A stretch of 5,732 nucleotides of DNA from Thermomicrobiales bacterium. GTDB taxonomy: Bacteria; Chloroflexota; Chloroflexia; Thermomicrobiales; UBA6265. The notes beneath the pieces are model-generated. The model searched no databases. It was given only the letters and a program-made list of their open reading frames with translations, and was not told the origin of the DNA. This document shows, piece after piece, positions 1 to 4,663 of this stretch. The stretch is from contig JAICJJ010000214.1 of NCBI GenBank assembly GCA_025928535.1, forward strand, positions 1 through 5,732, read 5' to 3'. The position numbers and the translations under genes were made by a program. Each line of letters starts with the position of its first letter. The stretch's first letter is position 1.

Positions 1-1024
1 CGACCATCGTGATGAACGCCAGCGGCGTGTTGAGGTGAGGCGACTCGAAATTCGTGCCGAAAAAGCCGAGGATGACCGTCGCCGGCAGCAAGACCGTCGA
101 GACGATCGTCAGGACGCGCATCACCCCGTTCGTGCGGTGCGACACCTGCGAGACGTAGATGTCGAACGCGCCGTTGACCGAATCTCTGGCCGCGGCGAGC
201 CCGTCGAGCAACCGCCCGAGTCGCTCGTTGAGATCGCGGAAATAGGGCTCGATCGCCTCGCCGCCGACGAGCGGAAAATCGGGCCGCAGGAAGGCGGCGA
301 AAACGGCGCGGTGCTGATCGGCCAGCCGGTAGACGGCGAAGACGTACCGCTTCAGCCGCAGCAGATCGGCCAGGAACGTGTCGGATGTGTCGGTCAGCGC
401 CCGTTCTTCGGTCGCTTCGATCTCGTCTTCCAGGCCTTCGGTCAACGCTTCGTAGTGGGCCAGCAGTTCGTCGAGCAGGATCGCCAGCAGGAACGCGGAA
501 TCGGCCTTGAGCAACGCTGGGTCTTGTTCGGCGCGAGCGAGCGCGCGGTCGAAAAAGGGCAGCGGCTGTTTGTGGGCGCTGACGAGATCGTTGCGATCGA
601 CAAAGAGATCGAGTTCGCTCGCCTGAACGGTGAGCGTGGCGGGATCGCCCCGCGCGATTGTCGCGGCGACGAAAAAGCGATCGCCGAAGACATCGAGTCG
701 GGGCCGTTGCCAGGCGGCGAGGGCGACCCGAACCGCAGCGGCGGGCAGATCGAGCTCGCGCGCAGCCGCTTCCAGATCCGGCGCGTCGTAGCCGCTGAGA
801 TCGACCCAGACGAAGTTGGCGTCGTCGGCGACGAGCCGGCCGACCGCGGCGAGATCGACCCGCTCCGGCGCCGCGTCGTTGTGAAAAAGCCAGGCCGCGG
901 CGCGCGTCGATCGGTCGGAGGGACGCGAGATGGACGCCGCTTCGGTCTCGATCGCCGCCGCGGTGCGGGTAGTGGCAGCCGGTTCGCCGCCCGCGACGGT
1001 TTGGGCTGGTTTGTCGATTCGCAT
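1..1024 (-). CDS. CorA-family divalent cation transporter (C-terminus missing, GTN variant)
   Basis: Read on the minus strand from ATG at 1022-1024, 341 complete codons are open to the window edge, so the C-terminus is missing. CorA proteins are pentameric inner-membrane channels for Mg2+ (some Co2+, Ni2+ or Zn2+) with a large cytoplasmic N-domain and two C-terminal membrane helices. Residues 1-43 are Ala/Thr/Arg-rich and probably disordered. Residues about 44-300 form the soluble domain and long stalk helix, ending in SHRTNGVMRVLT, which matches the conserved stretch leading into TM1. TM1 is about 305-322 (LTIVSTVLLPATVILGFF). It is followed by G323-T324-N325-F326, the place of the family signature GMN. 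A short ESPHLNTP loop and the first residues of TM2 (LAFITMV) follow before the edge. An in-frame TAG lies 14 codons upstream, and GGAG sits 3 bases before the ATG, so this is the only convincing start. The family call is firm. The transported ion is unknown. Confidence 0.9.
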   Translation of the reverse strand, partial: MRIDKPAQTVAGGEPAATTRTAAAIETEAASISRPSDRSTRAAAWLFHNDAAPERVDLAAVGRLVADDANFVWVDLSGYDAPDLEAAARELDLPAAAVRVALAAWQRPRLDVFGDRFFVAATIARGDPATLTVQASELDLFVDRNDLVSAHKQPLPFFDRALARAEQDPALLKADSAFLLAILLDELLAHYEALTEGLEDEIEATEERALTDTSDTFLADLLRLKRYVFAVYRLADQHRAVFAAFLRPDFPLVGGEAIEPYFRDLNERLGRLLDGLAAARDSVNGAFDIYVSQVSHRTNGVMRVLTIVSTVLLPATVILGFFGTNFESPHLNTPLAFITMV

Positions 1025-1184
1025 CGGCTCCGCCCGCACGACTGGATTCGCAGCCGCGTGGCCCTACGGATGGTCGGCCACGCCGGCCTTCGCTCGATTC
1101 GTGCCGTGAAGCGCGTCGGCTCCGGCACGCGCCCTGCGACAGGAACGGCCACGGCAACTGCCCGGCACGCGGAGGATGAGGGCG
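1025..1184. other. Divergent intergenic region between the transporter and the small plus-strand gene
   Basis: These 160 bases must hold the start signals of both divergent genes. I see no convincing -35/-10 pair on either strand. Two overlapping short inverted repeats occur: GTGCCG at 1101-1106 with CGGCAC at 1123-1128, and GCGCGT at 1111-1116 with ACGCGC at 1127-1132. They are mutually exclusive. In DNA this GC-rich they may be chance. Confidence 0.4.
1171..1175 (+). promoter_or_regulatory. Shine-Dalgarno GGAGG that decides the start at 1185
   Basis: GGAGG abuts an ATG at 1176 with no spacer, which is too close to use. It lies 9 bases before a second in-frame ATG at 1185, a workable distance. 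The second ATG is therefore chosen, shortening the protein by three residues (MRA). Confidence 0.65.
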
Positions 1185-1580
1185 ATGGATCACCAGACGA
1201 CAGCTGACGCCGCGGGAAACGATCGATTGGCGGCGCGGGAAGCGGTGCTCGATCGAGCGTTCGGACCACGTTTTTCGAGCGACGTGACCCAGGAACAGAT
1301 GCAGGGCATTCGCAACGACCACGCCGCGCGCGTGGCGCTGGCCGAGCGGGCGGCGGACGCCGGCGACTTGCGGCGGCTCTACGACCGCGCGATCGACGAT
1401 GGCGACACCGACATGGCGCGGGCGGTCGTCGCAGTCGCCTATGGTCGCGCGGAGTGGCCGCTGGTCGAAACGTTCGCCCGGATCGATCCGGCGACACGCG
1501 AATTGCTCGCCTGGGACCAGCGGTTGGGCGACGGCGCACGGCGCGGCGAACCGGCGCCGCCCCCCGCGCCGCAGGACTGA
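1185..1580 (+). CDS. Hypothetical small soluble protein (131 aa)
   Basis: I do not recognise the family. The frame has GC-rich third positions typical of the surrounding genes, a good ribosome site (GGAGG at 1171-1175) and a TGA stop. The protein begins MDHQTTADAAGND and is rich in Ala, Arg and Asp. It looks mostly helical from about residue 15 to 115, with alternating charged and aliphatic residues (for example RVALAERAADAGDLRRLYDRAIDDGD, then MARAVVAVAYGRAEW) suggesting an antiparallel helical hairpin or repeat. It ends in a flexible Pro-rich tail (EPAPPPAPQD). There is no signal peptide, membrane segment or cysteine. It is divergent from the CorA gene and convergent with the Cys-rich gene, so it is probably transcribed alone. 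It vaguely resembles small accessory proteins of actinobacterial phages, but no phage gene lies nearby and I do not assign it. Confidence 0.65.
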   Translation: MDHQTTADAAGNDRLAAREAVLDRAFGPRFSSDVTQEQMQGIRNDHAARVALAERAADAGDLRRLYDRAIDDGDTDMARAVVAVAYGRAEWPLVETFARIDPATRELLAWDQRLGDGARRGEPAPPPAPQD

Positions 1581-1615
1581 ATCGCTCGGCGTCAGACCCT
1601 TTTGTCGGACGCGCG

Positions 1616-1661
1616 CTGGAATGACCATAGCGGCGCGGAATCGCCGCCATGGTCATTCCAG
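1616..1661. repeat. Long hairpin (20-bp arms, 6-base loop) between convergent genes
   Basis: The left arm is 1616-1635, the loop CGGAAT is 1636-1641 and the right arm is 1642-1661. Nineteen of 20 pairs match; the exception is A1629 against C1648. The outer part of the arms reads CTGGAATGACCAT with TGGTCATTCCAG opposite. It sits 36 bases after the stop of the plus-strand hypothetical gene and 45 bases after the stop of the minus-strand Cys-rich gene, where a two-way terminator would be. No T-run follows on either strand, so it is not a textbook Rho-independent terminator. A dispersed palindromic (REP/MITE-like) element is the alternative. Confidence 0.75.
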
Positions 1662-1705
1662 TCGTCGATGTGAGATCGGCGACGCCGCAATGCGCTCGCG
1701 ATCCA

Positions 1706-1990
1706 TCAGCCCAGCGCCTCGCACGCCTTCTTGCTGGCCGTGCAAATTGGGTTGTCGGTCTTGCGGTTGCAGCAGTACTCGCCCGGCAGGCAGCATGCCG
1801 TCTGGCTCCCGTTGCGGCAGGGATGCCCGACGGCGCACCCGAATCCGGGTCCCTGCGCCAGGGTCTGACGGCGATCACCGGCAAACCAGGCGCCGGTGAC
1901 CGCCGCCGCGCCGAGCCAGCGCAGCGCGGTGCGGCGTGCGGCGGGGCGGGCGAATTGCCGGACGAGGGTATCGAAGCGCGCCTCATCCAT
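1706..1990 (-). CDS. Small exported-looking protein with twin-arginine-like leader and eight cysteines
   Basis: This 94-residue protein has three parts. Residues 1-18 are a soluble lead-in (MDEARFDTLVRQFARPAA). Residues 19-45 carry RRTALRWL, then a weakly hydrophobic stretch (LGAAAVTGAWFAG) and a possible signal-peptidase site near TLA-Q (45/46). This resembles a Tat leader, although Ala replaces the usual Phe after RRx. Residues 46-94 are a compact domain with Cys at 52, 58, 66, 67, 73, 74, 83 and 90, including two CC pairs; eight cysteines could make four disulfides. Similar short leader-plus-Cys-rich proteins occur, from memory, in Sphaerobacter-type Chloroflexota, with no known function. 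AAAGGG lies about 10 bases upstream of the ATG. Possible roles are a knottin-like secreted peptide, a surface protein or a metal-binding protein; none is shown. Its 3' end faces the hairpin at 1616-1661. Confidence 0.75.
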   Translation of the reverse strand: MDEARFDTLVRQFARPAARRTALRWLGAAAVTGAWFAGDRRQTLAQGPGFGCAVGHPCRNGSQTACCLPGEYCCNRKTDNPICTASKKACEALG

Positions 1991-2132
1991 CGGGGTTGTG
2001 CCCTTTCACGTCATGCCCGAGTGCGGCAGCCGCGCAGCGCTCGGGCGAACCCGGACGTCCGGGTCCATTGCACGCGCAGCGTAGCGCTCGGGTGATCGGC
2101 AGGCAACGGGGGCGAGAGAATTTACCCGTCCG
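1991..2132. other. Intergenic region with hairpin, palindrome and direct repeat
   Basis: This gap lies upstream of the Cys-rich gene and downstream of the ABM gene. It holds an imperfect hairpin at 2015-2046, whose outer stem pairs GCCCGAG at 2015-2021 with CTCGGGC at 2040-2046 and adds three more pairs, one of them a wobble. It also holds a perfect 16-bp palindrome at 2049-2064. A direct repeat is present as GCGCAGCGCTCGGG at 2032-2045, and again at 2074-2092 with five extra bases (GTAGC or equivalent) inside. No convincing promoter hexamers or T-run are visible. Confidence 0.6.
2049..2064. repeat. Perfect 16-bp palindrome ACCCGGACGTCCGGGT
   Basis: The sequence equals its own reverse complement with no spacer. 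It lies 58 bases upstream of the Cys-rich protein's start codon and between the two copies of the GCGCAGCG...CTCGGG direct repeat. A spacerless palindrome makes a poor RNA hairpin but a plausible dimeric-repressor operator. No regulator is assigned. Confidence 0.6.
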
Positions 2133-2420
2133 TCATCCGACCACCCGGTAGAGGTGGCGGACGCGGTTTTCCAGCAATGGCGCAACCTGGCCAAGGACGA
2201 TGTCCTTGAATTCCGGCCGCGCCGCGTGGGCCGCGAACGCATCGTCATCGACATACTGCTCGTAGAGCAGGATCTTGCGCGGATCGTCCACCGACTGGTT
2301 GACGATGAAATTGGCGCACCCCGGTTCTTCGCGCGACATCGGCGCCCACTTTTGCAACAGTTCGACGACCCGCGCTTCGTTGCCCGGCTTCACCGTGTAT
2401 TCCGCGACCACGACCAGCAT
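2133..2420 (-). CDS. ABM-domain (YgiN-like) putative quinol monooxygenase
   Basis: A 95-residue protein that matches the antibiotic-biosynthesis-monooxygenase (ABM) fold in length and motifs. These are small ferredoxin-like dimers in the cytoplasm that oxidise quinols or polyketide-like aromatics without a cofactor, or in some cases have no known enzyme role. Visible family marks are the N-terminal strand with VKPGNEA (10-16), EEPGC (31-35), the strand FIVNQSVDDP (38-47), LYEQY (52-56), AFAAH (61-65) and the PEF of the last helix (69-71). GGAGG ends 7 bases before the ATG, an excellent site. It lies downstream of parB on the same strand but is separated by 178 bases containing the 8-mer arrays, so joint transcription is uncertain. 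The substrate cannot be read from the sequence. The family is confident; the reaction is inferred. Confidence 0.88.
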   Translation of the reverse strand: MLVVVAEYTVKPGNEARVVELLQKWAPMSREEPGCANFIVNQSVDDPRKILLYEQYVDDDAFAAHAARPEFKDIVLGQVAPLLENRVRHLYRVVG

Positions 2421-2440
2421 CGTTGTCCCTCCATTAAACG

Positions 2441-2475
2441 AGTCGGCAAGACGGCAAGACGACCAGTCGGCAAGT
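2441..2475. repeat. 8-base repeat array, left arm of an inverted repeat
   Basis: There are four units of eight bases: GTCGGCAA (2442-2449), GACGGCAA (2450-2457), the degenerate GACGACCA (2458-2465) and GTCGGCAA (2466-2473). The arm as a whole pairs with 2553-2587 at 31 of 35 positions. It ends about 20 bases before the ABM gene's start codon, so it may lie in that gene's promoter or leader. Confidence 0.75.
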
Positions 2476-2552
2476 AACTCGTCGAGCGATCAGGCCGGTA
2501 AGAACCTGTCGGGAAGTCGGGAGTGGCTGGCGCGTCGATCCCCGCCTCGCTC

Positions 2553-2595
2553 ACTTGCCGACTGGCCGTCTTGCCGACTCGCCGTCTTGCCGTCT
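2553..2595. repeat. 8-base repeat array, right arm of an inverted repeat
   Basis: There are five units of eight bases: TTGCCGAC (2555-2562), TGGCCGTC (2563-2570), TTGCCGAC (2571-2578), TCGCCGTC (2579-2586) and TTGCCGTC (2587-2594). They are the reverse complement of the left-arm unit. The best stretch, 2553-2576, matches the left arm at 23 of 24 positions. The array ends 3 bases from the parB stop codon, so a parB transcript would fold a long stem with a 77-base loop (2476-2552). The loop holds no gene that I can see. No T-run follows. Confidence 0.75.
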
Positions 2596-2598
2596 TCG

Positions 2599-3537
2599 TC
2601 AGTACTCGTCTTCCCCGACCAGCCGCCCGTAAAAGGCGTTCAACTCCTCGTCGGTGCTGAAATGGATCGTCAGCGCGCCGCCGCCGGCGCGGCCGCGCCG
2701 CAGCGAGACGCGCGCGCCGAGGGCGCCGCCGATCCGGTCGACGAACGCCTGCTCGACCGGCGGCAGCGCTTTCGGCGCCGGCTTGCGCTCGGGCGCGCCG
2801 CCGTCCAGCCAGCGGCGGACGAGTTCTTCCGTTTGCCGCACCGTCAGATTTCGCTCGACGATCACCTCCAGCGCCCCGATCTGATCCGCCGCCGAGGGCA
2901 GCCCGAGCAAGGCCCGCGCGTGTCCTTCGGTGATCTCGCCGGCGCTGAGCGCGGCTTGCACCGCGTCCGGCGCGGCCAGCAGCCGCAAGGTGTTGGTGAT
3001 GCTGACCCGCGAGCGGCCGACCCGTTCGGCGATGGCCGCTTGCGTCAGGCCGAAATCGTCGATCAACTGGCGGTAGGCGGCTGCTTCTTCGAGCGGCGAC
3101 AGATCGGCCCGGACGACGTTTTCGACCAGCGCCAGTTCGAGCATGTGCCGGGGCGCCGCTTCCTTGACGACGATCGGCACTGCGGTCAGCCCGGCCAGCC
3201 GCGCCGCCCGCCAGCGGCGCTCCCCTGCGATCAGGACGTAGCGTCCCCGTTCCGGCCCTTCGGTGACGACGAGCGGCTGGACGATGCCGATGGCGCGAAT
3301 CGATGCGGCCAGCGTCTGCAACGCTTCCGGGTCGAGCAGGGCGCGCGGCTGATACGGGTTGGGCGCGATGGCGTCGATGTCGACTTCGGGCGTCGCCGGA
3401 ACCGCGCTCGCCGGCTCGGCCGCCGGAATGAGCGCGCCGAGGCCCCGCCCGAGGCCGCCTTTTCGGACGGACGCGGAGCGGCCGGGCGCACTTGCGCCGG
3501 ACGCCACGATCGGTTCAGGAGAGTCGACGCCAGCCAT
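2599..3537 (-). CDS. parB: Chromosome-partitioning protein ParB (Spo0J-like)
   Basis: ParB is the CTP-dependent DNA clamp that loads at parS sites, spreads along DNA and works with the ParA ATPase and SMC in chromosome segregation. This 312-residue protein has usual length and domain order. The N-terminal ParA-contact tail contains KGGLGRGLGALIP (26-38). The ParB/Srx domain has PNPYQPR (59-65), GIVQPL (84-89), the CTP-binding GERRWRA (105-111) and ENVVRADLSPLEEA (139-152). The helix-turn-helix is about 164-187 (LTQAAIAERVGRSRVSITNTLRLL), followed by GHARALL (205-211). The C-terminal dimerisation domain ends in DEELNAFYGRLVG. In the ENxQRxDL motif Val142 replaces the common Gln. TAG four codons upstream fixes the ATG at 3537, although no Shine-Dalgarno is visible. 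parA is not adjacent: the upstream neighbour is a divergent protease gene. No canonical parS (TGTTTCACGTGAAACA) is in the window. It could be the main chromosomal ParB or a paralogue. Confidence 0.95.
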   Translation of the reverse strand: MAGVDSPEPIVASGASAPGRSASVRKGGLGRGLGALIPAAEPASAVPATPEVDIDAIAPNPYQPRALLDPEALQTLAASIRAIGIVQPLVVTEGPERGRYVLIAGERRWRAARLAGLTAVPIVVKEAAPRHMLELALVENVVRADLSPLEEAAAYRQLIDDFGLTQAAIAERVGRSRVSITNTLRLLAAPDAVQAALSAGEITEGHARALLGLPSAADQIGALEVIVERNLTVRQTEELVRRWLDGGAPERKPAPKALPPVEQAFVDRIGGALGARVSLRRGRAGGGALTIHFSTDEELNAFYGRLVGEDEY

Positions 3538-3568
3538 GCCGGAAGTCTACACGGGCGCCGGCGGCCGC

Positions 3569-3584
3569 GGAGCGTCGACGCTCC
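3569..3584. repeat. Perfect 16-bp palindrome GGAGCGTCGACGCTCC
   Basis: The sequence is self-complementary with no spacer. It lies 31 bases upstream of the parB ATG and 94 bases upstream of the CPBP GTG, a good place for an operator acting on both genes. Its centre, CGTCGACG, does not match canonical parS. Confidence 0.6.
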
Positions 3585-3630
3585 CGTATACTCCCGAGCA
3601 TTCGTCGAAGCCGGACGCGGGCGTTCCCGT

Positions 3631-3667
3631 CTGGCGGCCACGCCAGGGCGGCCTGCCGCCAGGCAGG
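3631..3667 (+). repeat. Two tandem hairpins with identical GCCA loops before the CPBP start
   Basis: The first hairpin is CTGGCG (3631-3636), loop GCCA (3637-3640), CGCCAG (3641-3646). The second is CCTGCC (3652-3657), loop GCCA (3658-3661), GGCAGG (3662-3667). All six pairs match in each, and five bases separate them. The last three bases of the second hairpin are the AGG of the ribosome site at 3665-3670, so folding could hide it. A mobile palindromic repeat or a translational control leader are both possible. Confidence 0.6.
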
Positions 3668-3670
3668 AGA
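3665..3670 (+). promoter_or_regulatory. Shine-Dalgarno AGGAGA deciding a GTG start
   Basis: AGGAGA ends 8 bases before GTG at 3679, where the first membrane segment begins. The reading frame stays open far upstream, opposite parB, so this site is what places the start. Confidence 0.65.
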
Positions 3671-3678
3671 GCGCGCGG

Positions 3679-4611
3679 GTGCAGGTCGTCATCGTCGCCG
3701 CCGTCACGGTGCTGTTGGCGTACGGATTGTCGTATTGGGCGTTCCGGGCGCAAGCCGACCGGTCGGCGATCGTCGGCCTCTACCTCGTGCTCGGCTTTCC
3801 GGCGCTCTTCATCGCCGCCATCGGGTTGGCGGTGTCGACGGTCGGCGGCAACTTGCAAATCGGCATTCCGCTGATGCTGACCGGGCTCGGCTTCGCCCTG
3901 CCGCTCGCCAAGCCGTTTCGCCGCCTGCTGGCCCGGGTGACGCCGCTCGACCCCGATTCGGCGGTCGACATGACCGGGCTGAGCCTCCTGCTCGGGCTGA
4001 TCGCCTTTCTGGCCACGTTCGCCTTCTCCTCCGGCGCGCAAGCGCCGCCGACCGACATTCCGTCGGTCAGTTATCTCGAACTGATCGCCCAGAATCTCGC
4101 CTTCGTCGGCATCGCCTACGCGGCGGTCGGCGGCGGCTTCTTCCGAACGTGGCGGAAGGCGACCGAACGACTCGGGCTCGTCCCGCCGACCTGGATCGGC
4201 CTCGGCGCGGCGCTGGCCGCGCTCATCGCCTGCTTCGCCGTGCTCCTCGCCACCAGCGCGGTCGCCCAGGCGCTCCAGCCCCACCTGAACGAGCAACTCG
4301 ACAAGGTCGTCAACGACATCACCGCCGGCATGCGGAATCCGTTCGGCGCGATCCTGATCGGCGTCTCGGCCGGAATCGGGGAAGAAACGCTCTTCCGGGG
4401 AGCGTTGCAGCCGCGCTTCGGCATCGCCCTGGTGTCGATTCTGTTCGCGCTCGTCCACGCGCCGCAATATGGGCTGAACGTGACGATCCTCGGGCTGTTC
4501 GTCATCAGCGTCATCTTCGGCCTGCTCCGCAACCGCTACGGCACGACCGCCTCGATCGCCACCCACGCCCTCTACAATGCGATTCAGGTGCTGCTGCTGA
4601 TCGCGCGCTAG
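3679..4611 (+). CDS. CPBP-family intramembrane metalloprotease
   Basis: This 310-residue, very hydrophobic membrane protein belongs to the CPBP group (CAAX protease and bacteriocin-processing family; Abi), whose members cleave peptides within the membrane using a metal held by Glu and His residues. The three motifs are intact: EETLFR (235-240, motif EExxxR), FALVH (256-260, FxxxH) and HALYN (296-300, HxxxN). Likely membrane segments are near 2-22, 29-54, 61-78, 98-117, 136-155, 173-196, 222-234, 248-262, 266-284 and 292-308. Residues 198-220 form a polar loop before the catalytic part. The GTG start is chosen from AGGAGA at 3665-3670; upstream in-frame sequence is opposite parB and not protein-like. 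The Mur-type ligase gene follows after 52 bases on the same strand, so they may be co-transcribed. Bacterial members serve in bacteriocin immunity, peptide maturation or unknown roles, and nothing here picks one. Confidence 0.92.
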   Translation: MQVVIVAAVTVLLAYGLSYWAFRAQADRSAIVGLYLVLGFPALFIAAIGLAVSTVGGNLQIGIPLMLTGLGFALPLAKPFRRLLARVTPLDPDSAVDMTGLSLLLGLIAFLATFAFSSGAQAPPTDIPSVSYLELIAQNLAFVGIAYAAVGGGFFRTWRKATERLGLVPPTWIGLGAALAALIACFAVLLATSAVAQALQPHLNEQLDKVVNDITAGMRNPFGAILIGVSAGIGEETLFRGALQPRFGIALVSILFALVHAPQYGLNVTILGLFVISVIFGLLRNRYGTTASIATHALYNAIQVLLLIAR

Positions 4612-4663
4612 CGCGTCCGTCCGCGGCCGGCGCCTCCCGCCCCGGAACGTCGAGGACAGGCCG

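Larger units (their letters stand above)
3538..3678. promoter_or_regulatory. Divergent parB / CPBP intergenic region
   Basis: These 141 bases separate two divergent genes and must contain both promoters. TATACT at 3587-3592 is a fair -10 hexamer for the plus strand, but no -35 box lies at the right distance. It is flanked by a direct repeat CTCCCG (3581-3586 and 3591-3596). A perfect 16-bp palindrome (3569-3584) overlaps the first copy. Two hairpins with the same loop follow, just before the CPBP start. Confidence 0.5.

Noticed and set aside
35..1207. A 390-codon plus-strand open frame
   Set aside because: It is antisense to the CorA gene, which has clear family motifs. The product is Arg/Glu/Gly-rich with no recognisable domain.
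442..1986. A 514-codon minus-strand open frame
   Set aside because: It overlaps the CorA frame on the same strand and also runs through the hypothetical and Cys-rich genes in another frame. Its product is a low-complexity Arg/Pro/Ser/Ala-rich sequence typical of an out-of-frame reading of GC-rich DNA.
2441..2595. A CRISPR array
   Set aside because: The units are 8 bases with no unique spacers between them and occur in both orientations; there are no cas genes.
3569..3584. A parS site near parB
   Set aside because: The palindrome has the right length but its sequence (centre CGTCGACG) does not match the highly conserved TGTTTCACGTGAAACA.
3587..3592. TATACT as a firm promoter for the CPBP gene
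   Set aside because: There is no -35 box 16-18 bases upstream, so it is only mentioned in the intergenic entry.
2275..3678. A long plus-strand in-frame extension upstream of the CPBP protease
   Set aside because: It lies opposite parB and is Arg/Asp-rich without domain signals. A good ribosome site at 3665-3670 places the start at the GTG at 3679, right before the first membrane segment.
4604..4615. A 12-bp palindrome CGCGCTAGCGCG over the CPBP stop codon
   Set aside because: It is short, made mostly of CG and partly coding, so it is expected by chance here. No T-run follows to make it a terminator.
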